DNA of 64,000 bases, taken from Cordylochernes scorpioides (Eukaryota; Arthropoda; Arachnida; Pseudoscorpiones; Chernetidae). Each line of letters begins with the position of its first letter. Position 1 is the stretch's first letter. The translations under genes and the position numbers were made by a program. The stretch covers positions 66,526,115 to 66,590,114 of the forward strand of contig CP092876.1 of the NCBI GenBank assembly GCA_030710605.1, read 5' to 3'. Shown here one piece after another: positions 54,032 to 64,000 of this stretch. The notes under the pieces are model-generated. The model was not told where the DNA came from and ran no database searches. It worked only from the letters and a program-made list of their open reading frames with translations.

Positions 54032-54418
54032 ACAGACAGACATTGACTTTTATATATATAGAGATAATTGTAAATATATATATTGTGATGACTTATCAAA
54101 CATGCCAAATTATTAAATGTTTTCCTATTTAACCGAGGAGTAACGTGGTACCATTGCAATGAATATGAGACCAATGATCTCAGACATTAAGGTGACAAGT
54201 ATTTTCCATGACAATCAATATCTGGCAGATATTGATTGTCATGGAAAATACTTGTCACCTTAATGTCTGAGATCATTGGTCTCATATTCATTGCAATGGT
54301 ACCACGTTACTCCTCGGTTAAATAGGAAAACATTTAATAATTTGGCATGTTTGATAAGTCATCACAATATATATATTTACAATTATCTCTATATATATAA
54401 AAGTCAATGTCTGTCTGT
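54032..54418. repeat. 387-bp palindrome
   Basis: Two arms of 193 bp meet at 54225 (ATCTG-G-CAGAT). I found no mismatch or indel in the parts compared, and the coordinates mirror exactly. Both strands therefore encode the same spurious ORF start. It includes the GACAGACATTGACTTTTATA tail of the neighbouring subfamily C repeat on the left and its mirror on the right. Confidence 0.9.
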
Positions 54419-54419
54419 T

Positions 54420-56070
54420 ACCAGATATTATCTGGTAGCGTTTATCTGTTTCGTCTATAATTTAATAACTTTTCCCATAATCACACACTAAATAGAAAAA
54501 AAAATTAACATTCAAAGAAGAGTCTCTTTTGTATTTGTTATTTCAATAAAATAAATGAAGCTTCCAGGGTTAAGTTTCTTGCTATTTTTGCAGGTGAAAG
54601 GGATTTAAATGTCTACTCTACATTCACTTCGTCTCAGGTTCATTAGTCTAAACATTTTTCATATTTTTTAATTCACATTTCCATAGAATTCTCTATTTCA
54701 CGTATTCAAACGCAATAGAAATTGAATGCAGAGTTGAACAGATTTCTTTATAGGGTAATTAGCGAGTTGTTTTGTTTCCTATCTCAAGCAAATATTACTG
54801 TAGCAAATAAAGGATGAATTATGAAATGTATATTGATTTTAAAAGTAAAGATTTAGCCTATATATTGTATCAATAATACTCTGCAAAAATATCGTTAAAG
54901 TAACTTACAATAGTCACATTGTTTCAAACATCGCCATTTTGGAATAATGTCTATCCGTGATTTCTTCGTTTCATTCTTCCAATTTCTACCGCTTATTTAA
55001 ATTGTCTACATTATCATAATATAGAAATAACATACTCTGATGACATTCTTCTATAAATATCGCTAGATTCCTTTACTTTCAGCTCAACACTAGTTCATAC
55101 TGGTGAACTAGACTCCCTGGGTAGTTGGTGCTTGGCGCTACAGAAACCTGGGTTATAAATATCTCCTTCCATTTAGTTTCATCTGGAAAAATCGAATAAC
55201 AGTACGCTGTTCACTGATGAGTTAACCTAAAAAGGTTACATCTACAAATTATATTAAAGTAAAAATTATAATTTAAAAAAAGGTATCTTCAATTTCATTT
55301 CAAATGGTCCTGGTAATGCCACCAAAATTATTTCAAATTTTGGGTTTAAAAGCATTTGAAAATAATACAATAGTTTTAAGCGCAATGGCGATTTAACTGG
55401 CAAAGCTTCAGTCAAAGAGTATTAATGGTGAGACAAAAACTAATCGCATATTGTTCACAATAAGCAGTTATTGGATGAATCATCCATTTTATAGTCAAAC
55501 TATAATGCAAAAATTGTTTTCCCTGGTAAAATTGGCGCATGAAGTGTCCATTGTGATCAAGATAAACTTTATTAAACATAAGACAATAACGTCCAAATCT
55601 TTATGAAGAGTAAAACTATTAATAAATATTTTTCTAAATAAAAACAAATTTAATAAAATGTTTAAGAGAACGAAGAATAAATGTTTTATAATATATAGCG
55701 ATAAACTAATAGTAACTGCAATAACTGTCACAATACCCAACTCACTCCGGACCATATATACAGTTGCCCGGCCATCCTTGCAGCCCTCTATATGACAGAC
55801 ATCAATCCAGAAGAGGAAATCCATACGAACAAGGCACCTCAGTTGGTCGATTTTGTGATCAAGGTGCAGAGACCGATCTGATCTGCTCCATGGACAAGAC
55901 ACCATTACCAGCGATAAACTAAAATTTTCACACAAGCCAAACGGTTCTTATCAGTTAAACCTGTTAAAGAATCATCTCGTTTGGAACATCTATCCTTCGC
56001 TCTTGAACCTTTTCTTAGATATATATAAGCAGATTGTCATTTAAAGCTAACTTCTTTCTTTTTACTGTTG
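54420..56070. other. AT-rich sequence; unrecognised 146-codon frame at 55495-55935
   Basis: Background DNA. The minus-strand frame at 55495-55935 has a first third of ordinary composition (CPWSRSDRSLHLDHK) and a hydrophobic AT-driven remainder. No domain was recognised. The first 60 codons could be a worn repeat or exon. Confidence 0.3.
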
Positions 56071-56074
56071 AATT

Positions 56075-56180
56075 TTACTTTAGTGAACCTCACAGCAGTT
56101 TCGTCAGTTTAATAAAGCATACCGCTTTTTAGAGCTCCATTATTTTATTGGGCGATTCTTCTGCTTATATATAAACTGTA
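56075..56180. repeat. Family D fragment
   Basis: GTGAACCTCACAGCAGTTTC, GTCAGTTTAATAAAGC and TTTTATTGGGCGATTCTTCT parallel 39640-39735 and one arm of the 22338 palindrome. Confidence 0.5.
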
Positions 56181-56189
56181 GGGGGATCT

Positions 56190-56305
56190 TACCCAGAGCA
56201 GCAGCTTTAAACACCCGTGATAGTGAACATTGCGACTGCTGTGATAGAGATGCATGGGGACATCTGAGGTTCTTCATTGGACACGACAACAACAACAGTG
56301 GGATC
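56190..56305 (+). repeat. 3' tail of an RNase H-type LINE
   Basis: CCAGAGCAGCAGCTTTAAAC, GCTGTGATAGAGATGCATGG and GGACATCTGAGGTTCTTC match the end of 42806-43187. The copy ends ACACGACAACAACAACAG. Confidence 0.7.
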
Positions 56306-56837
56306 TTGGTAATTAATCAAACTACGGGCATAAGCTCTTCCGCAAACAAATCATAACAGAGAGATCAGTCAGGCATAATTTAGACATACAACAAAAAGGC
56401 GGTAAATAAATATAAGAATTGAAACTTTTAAACACGCATTTTTCTAAATTTATCTTTTCAGCACAGTTATCAATATATTTAGCGGAATATAGTGTTAAAC
56501 TCGTAGATATTGAATATGATAAAAAATGAACGCGTTTTTGTTCAGAATATATATATATTTTTCAATCAAATCCAAAATATGCCTATTATCGATAACATTA
56601 CTATATATTTATACATGATAATTTCATAGGATATTCTGTGGAAGGTAAAGTCTAGTTATTAATTATTCACAACCCTTTAACTGCCAGACGCGCTAGTGTG
56701 TGGTGTTAGCCCATACAGCTACCCTATGAGTAGACTGGCCCCGGATGTCGGGATTCTTTTCAACATAGTATATACAAAAAAAAAGAAGACTGAAAATATA
56801 AAATAAAAGAGTCAAAACCTCAGGATTTCAACTTGAA
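56306..56837. other. AT-rich spacer
   Basis: About 530 bp without a recognised gene or repeat. Confidence 0.4.
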
Positions 56838-57180
56838 AACAATGTCTTCTTCTTTCTTATCTCCACTCAATCATATTAGAGTATTGGGTGAAGTAGAATG
56901 CGTCTGACTTTGTCATTAAGACTGGGAACACTACTCAGTGGCAGGCCGACTTAGCTCCAATATGAAATGGCCGCCTCTGACATGAGGAACAGACGCCATA
57001 TGCAACCGCTCCTAACATGGAGTACAAACGCTGCTCATCCTGTATCCCTGAATTAGGAGCCCTCACAGGGTACTATCAGCTGGGTCAGATGAGCCCAGGT
57101 TTTTTTAGTGAGCTTGTTACTGCTCCCCCTCCTCTTTTTTCATCCGTCTTGGGACCGGCAAAGGTGGAGTTGAAAACAAC
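56838..57180 (+). repeat. Dispersed repeat E, copy 2
   Basis: Matches 26268-26850 without the 140-bp interruption. A 63-codon frame starting MEYKRCSSCIPELGALTGYY is stop-free here too. It may be a decayed transposon coding end. The family was not recognised. Confidence 0.6.
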
Positions 57181-60100
57181 GTCAATATCTATAGATACCA
57201 TAAAATAGAGACAGAAAGCAATACAGATTAAACAGAAGATACTGAATCTTAGATGACACGCAAGCGCGTTATAGACTTCTGAGGAAAGGATCATAATCAC
57301 TCGCTGGCGTGCAAGAAGCCTCGGAGGAAAGGCTCCGAATCACAAGCAGACGTGTGGATGGCAGAGAAGGGGTTTATGAGAGCTGAAAAGAAGATATTTT
57401 AGTTCCAAATATAATATAGACAACAACCCTCGAGCTATAAGTGGAATTTGAGAAGTTTCTCGAAGATTATTTACTCTTTTTCAGACATACAAGATTTGAC
57501 CATGTGTAAATTAGAGATAACATTTTGAATCTTAGTTTTGAATTTCTAGCAAATAAATTTTTCTAGAATAGTAACAATTACTGCTTATATATATTCTAAT
57601 TGTTTGAGATTTACATTCAATTTATGTGTAAAATATAAAACTTACCTGGAAATATATGAAAAATATTATTTTTTAAAAATGATTTGAAGAATTTCTCTCT
57701 CTCTCTCTCTCTATTTGTCAACTGTCATATATAACTGTCTTATATAAAATTTCAAAACGAAGCAATCTTTCAAAATATCTTAATTTTCCTCTTTTTTTTT
57801 TGTCACACAGATCCAGGTATGCTTTCTCTATTATTCTTAGATTTAATGGATTCTTCTAATAAACTCAAATTAATATTAATACAACTGTGACCAACTGTGT
57901 GTTACGATAACATATAATTGTATCTCAATTCTCTATCAGACGACTGAATCGAAATAATTCCGATAAATTTGTAAGGCTGAAGGAATTAGAAAATTTAAGC
58001 TTTTCGCCAGAAATTCAATGAAAATAAATAAAATAATTTCGATCATTGACTAATTCTGTGTTTCGCTAACATATTCGTCTCAGAAGGAAGAATGTGTGAG
58101 CAGGTTTTATGAAACAGAACATTTTATATTTGAGAGCAGTATCTAGAGAGAGAAAGAAGAAACTATGTTCTTATTTTCAGGCACAAAAAAAAGAGAGATC
58201 TGTATCGAATAAATATTATCTTTCTTTGGATAATTTTTCCTTAATTTTTAATATATACACATTTCATTTTCAGATTAATATATTAACTAAAACAATTTAG
58301 CCACAACGATATTATTTATAACATTTGCTAATACAACTGATAAATATTGTAATATTGTTCTTTGAATAAGAGTTTTTAATGTGATGTTAATTAATATAAT
58401 TTAACAAATATTATTTAGCTCGATGAATGGAATATTTCAACAATTGTCTTGGATGTTCCTCGCAACGTAAATACTTCAAGGAAAGTCTCTCGGGCGCACA
58501 GATTATGCAAATGGCGCAGGATGAAAAAAAGTATTGAAAAAGTTCTGTGTTTATATGCAATTAAAGTTGACAATTACGGACTGTCATCTTAATTGACATT
58601 GTTATGCGTCCTTGGGCTTCTCACGCGATCAAATGATAAAAATAAAATCCCCCTACGGAGCACATATGCAACTCCGTATTATCATAAATTGATGTGTTTT
58701 CCTCATTCGCAGCTCCAGGATGTTCCTCTATCCAATTTGCCTTCAACCCAGCCACCAACCAATTACCTTATCGTTTAGGAGAGTCCGACAAATGACCGCT
58801 TTCCTTTACCTGATTGGTTCACAACAACGATGGCCTTGGAACAATTTTCTTCATTTAATATGAAATGGTTTGAAACAACGTGAATGGAAATGCTAAATTA
58901 CTGTGGTTTCTTTTTGTTTCTGTAGGAATATTTGCTTAATTCTTTCATCAACTTCATTATATGACAATAATTAATGAATAATACATTTTCTCCAGCATAT
59001 TTAATATTTAAAAAGATTACTTAAGAACATTTGAAATAATACTGCTTTTAAATTTTAATTTGAAAGAAAAAGAGCTTACGCAAATATTTCTTTTCTCTTT
59101 ATATACACTGTTAGTATATTTCTGTCTTACTAAAAAAATCTCTGGCTAAACAATATTCCACAAAAATGATTTTATTTAAATTTAATAGGCAATACAAAAT
59201 TACAAAAGGAAAAAATAATGCCATGCTGGAGACCTCGTACCAAAGCAGCAACTGGCAGTTCTATAGTGACGCCTATCTTTTACCACCCTCCTAAAGATCC
59301 GCGCGCGCGGTAAAAAAAAAAAAAGAAAAAAGATCAGATTGCCCAGGAAATGTGAACAGACTCCACCAGAAATCTACGAATATTTGATGATACCCCGAAA
59401 CAACTGCTCTCAATGTTGCAAAAAAAATCAAACATGGATTTACCTCAACAACATTTTTAACTGGACATAGTTACATTCAGGAAGATTTTGCCAAGAAGAC
59501 CCAACTTTCTCTCAATACCAAGGCGAAGACAAAACCGCCCCCTCTTCACCTATCCAAAATTCCAATACCAAATATTACTGACGGTCACTCTCTTAGATAT
59601 CACTAATCTTATCCCAGAATTTCTAAACAATCTCCAAAGAAATAAATTTCCATGGGGTCATCTCATGAATTTGACATTTACTTGCATTGTGAATAAAACC
59701 GAGAAAACTTATATATGAAAGACTGCCCGGGTGGTTGTGGAATTCTGTACACTCCTAAAACTTAGGGGAGGTTAACTAACTAAATAATTATAATAATTGA
59801 TAATAATAATGTAGTCACGCGCGTTGTTCCGAGGATGTATCAGAACCAACACTGCATCGGGCTTTATCTTCATGCCATTATATGCATATTGTGACAGATA
59901 CTCTGGTTTAATTTGTCTCAGTATTTATCTGAGCAGAGAATCATACATTTATCGTCATCTTCTCATGTTCCATCTAAATTATTTAAAAATAAATTAAGTT
60001 TGAAATTTACCTTATACATTTTAAAGAGGTTTAATAATTAAAATCTTAATACCTTATCAACTCTTAATTAAAAATTTCTTCAAAATATCTTATGATTCTG

Positions 60101-60195
60101 ATGTATTGCCTCAATAATCCAGTGAATCCTCAATAAATAGTAAGTGCGATTAATCAAGAAGGGCTCTGGCACATTATAAATGATTTGATTTGATC
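57181..60195. other. About 3 kb of anonymous sequence
   Basis: AT-rich, with a CT microsatellite at 57693-57712 and a GCGCGCG patch near 59300. Parts such as 58420-58860 are closer to 40 per cent GC and contain three CCAAT/ATTGG motifs (about 58730, 58758, 58812), but no exon was recognised. No transposon coding sequence was seen. Confidence 0.4.
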
Positions 60196-60202
60196 TGATT
60201 TG

Positions 60203-60308
60203 TTGATTTATGTTCCACCAGATGGCGCTCTGCCTTCTGTAAAGCACATGTGCTCCTGGTCAGGATATGCTTTCTTTATTTTTAATATCAACACCTGACC
60301 CACTTATT
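60203..60308 (+). repeat. Outer fragment of the hammerhead-repeat family
   Basis: CCACCAGATGGCGCTCTGCC, AGCACATGTGCTCCTGGTCA and AATATCAACACCTGACCCAC match the outer end of units at 3369 and the palindrome at 37441. The ribozyme is not included. Confidence 0.6.
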
Positions 60309-60319
60309 TTTTTATTTTC

Positions 60320-61790
60320 TTCTATTGTTTAAAAAAAAATACAAATTCAACCTGATACTGCAGATGTAGATATGTGATCTACTTATTGTATCAACAGTAA
60401 CCTGTTCCTATCGATCAATCTAGTCTGTATTGTGTAGACTCTTTGAATAATTATAGAACAATACACGTGAACACTACACCCTATTTATAGACGTAGCAGG
60501 ATCAGCTCATGAGGTAAAATTAGAGCCACTCTTTATATCTCTAATAAATAGGTGAACGTACTCAAAAATAATTTAATCAATGGCGTTCACAATGTAAAAG
60601 GATGTATCATGTGAAAGGTCAAGGTAGTGGTGAAAACGTCCTAAAAATTGTGTTTTGCTATTAGAGAGTAAAAAGAGATAACGGCAATGATAAAAGGGCA
60701 ATATTGAGTATGAAAAGATCTTTAAGTTTCCCTGATCCCTATTCAAAAAAAGTCAGTTGACACGTTCCTACACGTATTGACAGGTATTAGATGTTGATTA
60801 GGTAAATTTAACAAGATCGTTCTACTGCGGAAGTTTTACATCACCTATATTAGAAAGGTTGTCGGTATAGAGAGAAAACATCTCGTGAGAGAACCATCTG
60901 GTGAGTGACCTCTATGAGCGACACCCATTTTAAACTCTAAATAGAAATAATCATTGTGACATCGCTGAGATAAGAATGTAGACAGTAGACCCACCAGACG
61001 CTATTGTTAATATATAGAGGAATCAAATAACTAAACAGTTTTCAGATCGGCATCTAGGTTATGGCCAACCTTACACATCATTTATTCCTTACAAGAATTA
61101 TCAACTTACCTTTCTCTCCTGGCCCATGGTAGGTTTCATGGTATTCTAATGGAAGTAATGTCTATTCCATCGAATATTTTAGATTAATTAGCATATTTAA
61201 TTGCATAGAAGCACAATATATAGAAATAAGAAGATATTCATTTTCTCTATTATTCAAAGATGCGGCGCAATATTGAAGTATTTGCGCCTACTGCAGAGGA
61301 AACAAAACAAACAAATTAAATATTAAGATTAAATATTTACAGATTTCATACTCGTATATAAAAAAAAAGTTAATAAATTATGAAAAAAGAAAAGGGTATC
61401 TCCTTATCGTGCAACTGAAAATTACTTTACAGTTGTTTGTTTTTAACATAGTTAATAAATTTTGTATTAAAAAATGATTGGTGTAAGAAAGTTAAATCAT
61501 TCAGATCTGGGAATAATCAATGTCTCACTTCTGCAAAGTTCGGAAAATCACAGATAAGGTGGAGAGCGGCAGAAGAGATACATAGTATCCACAGGTTATA
61601 AAGATCCATTTAGAATGGAAAAGTCTGTATACATCGATTAAAATGTGCCATTATGCAAATATTGATAGAGGTGAATCGATAATTTTCATAGATTATATCA
61701 TAAGCTATTTCTATTATTTCGTCTAAATACTATGGTATTTAAGGAGATATGGCTTATATATATTTATAAATTAAATTTAATTGCCATCTA
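60320..61790. other. AT-rich sequence, nothing recognised
   Basis: About 1.5 kb. No ORF with protein-like composition, RNA gene or terminal repeat was recognised. Confidence 0.45.
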
Positions 61791-61794
61791 TCGT

Positions 61795-61957
61795 TAAAAT
61801 TTTACACAAATAAATTTATTGGAAATGCGCTTCTTTTAAATATCATCAAATATTATCTCTACAGACCTTACTGTTACTGAGTAAGGTCTGTAGAGATAAT
61901 ATTTGATGATATTTAAAAGAAGCGCATTGCCTGTAAATTTATTTGTGTAAAATTTTA
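61795..61957. repeat. 163-bp foldback palindrome
   Basis: TAAAATTTTACACAAATAAA, CGCTTCTTTTAAATATCATC and TCTCTACAGACCTTAC at the left are mirrored at the right around TGTTACTGA near 61876. A small mismatch lies at TTGGAAATGC versus GCATTGCCTG. Confidence 0.75.
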
Positions 61958-61959
61958 TA

Positions 61960-62690
61960 GATATTCATAAAATTGTGTCTAGAAATATATAACATGTTTT
62001 AATATTGAAAACTTTCATTCAAAGTGCTTCTGTGATTTCATTTATTTATAATAAACGTCTATAATCCCACTTCCACATAATTGCCAATTAGCTCTACAAT
62101 CACCTTTGTATAATTTCGAAGTTTTCATTATTTGAGATCCTTGAAATGGATAATAAAGCTTGTATTCAAATATATTGCGATTTAAAACTGAATATAGGGC
62201 AACACACACAAAATCCTCAACCTGGTCTTTCCGTTTTTATATATTCATATAAAATATAATTTATCTTCAGCATGTACACCATACTACTGGCTGAAATATT
62301 GGAATAAAGATAATTCGGTAAAGATCCAAGCTTCACCTCTTCCACTGAACACATGATATCTAGGGTTATAAGTTTTGCCATATATAAAGACATTTTTAAT
62401 TATCTGATATAGATGAAAATGCGCGTCAAACAATTTTAAAAATCGAGCTTGGAACTAAGTTAACTAGATAGATTCTTGTGAGACCAACACTAGATGATAT
62501 CTCGTTCATTACAACACCAAATCATATATAATATACTCATATATTCAACGAGTTTTGGAATAGTAATATGAGTTGGTATTTCATAATACATATGGGCCAA
62601 TAACATTAAGTATTTGAGATGGGTCGTCTTTATAAAAAAAAACACCAACTGATTTTTCAAAAAAGTTCTTCAATGGTAATAAGAATGTAG
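61960..62690. other. AT-rich spacer
   Basis: About 730 bp without a recognised gene or repeat. Confidence 0.4.
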
Positions 62691-62739
62691 GATTCACCAT
62701 TTGGTACATGAGAAGATTCTATTTAAAACTATGGTTATC

Positions 62740-62990
62740 CGAGCCATAGGCTGGCTGTAGCAAGACTTGGCGTGTGTCCGAACGAGGCCGACACCGCCGA
62801 AGGCCAACCATAGAGGCTGACCGGAAATGGGCAAGGGTCTACTTGACCCATAGGTAGGCTTCCGGTGGACAAGAGGCAAGGTCCAATCAAGGCACTTGAC
62901 CAACAGGGAGATTTCCTCCTTGGACTTTCCATCACTGCCCGCATGCTAATTATCTGCTGCTATGGGAAGTCAGTGCATACGGTGGTTGCT
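62740..62990. other. GC-richer segment, unrecognised
   Basis: Clearly GC-richer than its flanks (GTGTCCGAACGAGGCCGACA, GGAAATGGGCAAGGGTC). Two overlapping minus-strand frames of 69 codons are open. Its start (CATAGGCTGGCTGTAG) resembles 13095. It may be part of an uncharacterised repeat. No protein family was recognised. Confidence 0.25.
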
Positions 62991-63099
62991 GCAACTTTGT
63001 AGATTGACTTTCCCAGCAAAACTGATTATATAGATATATTAGTTGACGTGCGTCGGACCTAGAGGTTGTTGAGTTCTGCGCTGCCTGGAGTATAGGTGT

Positions 63100-63166
63100 T
63101 TCATCTATGCCTTCTTCCTGTGGTGAATCTGTATAAGACCGATGGTTTTAATGAAGCTGTATTTAT
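63100..63166 (+). repeat. 3' end copy of the 7486-12130 LINE family
   Basis: GTGGTGAATCTGTATAAGAC then CGATGGTTTTAATGAAGC ends in TGTATTTATGTGG. Hairpin and TG-rich end correspond to 7486-7535 (reversed) and 23056-23110. Confidence 0.6.
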
Positions 63167-63188
63167 GTGGATATATAGATAAAAACCT

Positions 63189-63463
63189 ATACACCTATCC
63201 CCCGATTTACACGGTAGATACGTTCCTGAGAAAAACGTGTAAATCGGGGGATAGGTGTACACAGAAATAAAAATAAAATGCATTGACAGGTTAAAATATG
63301 TAGTCAGCACATAACCTCGGGATTCCTCGTGAGATGTGTACACAGAGCATGTGTTCAATCACAGTAGCATTTAGTATAGTGCGATAAAAAATACTTATTT
63401 GGAAAACCGTGTAAAAGCGAAATCGTGTAAACCAAGTACCATGTAAATCGGGGGATAGGTGTA
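63189..63463. mobile_element. MITE-like element with CCCCCGATTTACACGG ends
   Basis: ACACCTATCCCCCGATTTAC at the left and ATCGGGGGATAGGTGTA at the right are terminal inverted repeats. An internal copy of the right end at 63235-63258 forms a small palindrome with the left end. Sub-terminal CGTGTAAA motifs repeat (63229, 63409, 63425). Non-coding. Confidence 0.65.
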
Positions 63464-63918
63464 TTTACATAAGATTATATTCATATCCAGAAATAGCACC
63501 TTTAGCTTCAAATAAAAATGCATTTTTATCTTTCCTGCCAGAACCTCATTTGGTTTGATAAATTGTTATGGAAACAGGATACTTATATACAAAAGTATGA
63601 TAAACATATCTGTTCCATTGAAAGTTTTCTTATAGTATCTCCAATGCATGCAACACACAGGATCGAACATTTTTAAACGATCAAAATATCAAAACAGATG
63701 CACTGTATATCGTTGTCTGTGTAATCATTTTAAATATGTGGAATATAAGAGAAAATGTAAGAATTTCTTTAATCTACAAGGAAAAATCTCATTGAAATTT
63801 ATAATAGATTTTGTAAGATAAAATGCAGAAGGTAATGTTTGAATATTATTTGAATATTTATTAGAGCGTAAGACATCTTTCTCTCACATCATTACCTGAA
63901 AATATCTCTCTCGTTGTA

Positions 63919-64000
63919 GATTACTGAACAACCATTCTCGTGACTCAGCTCAGAATATTGTTGAAGATTACTGAACAACCATTCTCGTGACTTTGCTCAG
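63919..64000. repeat. 46-bp tandem repeat running off the window
   Basis: AGATTACTGAACAACCATTC at 63919 recurs at 63965, with TCTCGTGACT and GCTCAG following in both. Almost two units are visible and the array may continue beyond the window. Confidence 0.7.

Noticed and set aside
53965-54491. Identical ORF starts on both strands (MVSYSLQWYHV...)
   Set aside because: They are the two arms of the 54032-54418 palindrome, not two genes.
55495-55935. 146-codon minus-strand ORF as a host gene
   Set aside because: Most of it is hydrophobic AT-driven sequence. No domain, signal or conservation evidence could be seen.

Overview
This window looks like intergenic or intronic DNA from an AT-rich invertebrate genome. 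An arthropod is most likely and a chelicerate is plausible. That guess rests on the style of the transposon proteins (Ty3/Gypsy gag and pol, Tc1 and mariner transposases, an RNase H-type LINE tail, a 2A-bearing LINE). No host protein-coding exon could be recognised, so the species cannot be fixed. Almost every ORF with recognisable protein character belongs to a mobile element.

Layout. 1-3,060: AT-rich sequence with SINE and MITE scraps and a 5'-truncated mariner relic. 3,369-4,142: repeat units carrying hammerhead ribozyme motifs (retrozyme- or Penelope-like). 4,161-5,545: a Tc1-like element with terminal inverted repeats, followed by a short MITE. 6,634-6,841: an inverted repeat that shares a motif with a Penelope-like element further right. 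7,486-12,130: a nearly complete minus-strand LINE with an ORF1 (2A-like peptide, RRM-like half), an ORF2 (APE endonuclease, RT, CCHC) and a 3' hairpin plus TG tail, broken by three visible frameshifts. 12,371-13,437: an RNase H-type LINE tail and a pogo-like MITE. 14,770-16,479: a decayed minus-strand Gypsy (gag plus one LTR). 16,975-17,725: a minisatellite of about 76 bp. 18,478-28,530: SINEs, solo LTRs, LINE 3' ends, palindromes and MITEs. 28,539-39,135: a dense cluster of an ACTAG-headed dispersed repeat family, into which a young, structurally complete Gypsy element (30,861-36,162) has inserted. 39,300-47,000: SINEs, LINE tails, foldbacks and a CCAAT-rich GC island. 47,227-47,972: a 66-bp minisatellite. 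49,570-50,540: another hammerhead-bearing repeat and an ACTAG repeat. 52,070-54,418: a Penelope-like GIY-YIG fragment between long inverted arms, flanked by inverted tRNA-Gly units and a 387-bp palindrome. 54,420-64,000: mostly anonymous AT-rich DNA with a few repeat copies.

How the parts relate. The autonomous-type elements (LINE, Gypsy-1, Gypsy-2, Tc1, mariner, Penelope-like) are all visibly disabled. Around them lie short elements that would have depended on such machinery: TA-flanked MITEs, tRNA-derived SINEs, LINE 3' tails and hammerhead repeats. The most notable items are four hammerhead motifs with palindromic ACGCGU helix III sequences, the 2A-like motif in LINE ORF1, and a young Gypsy insertion that lacks a key RT aspartate. 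All calls come from reading the sequence; no database search or folding program was run.
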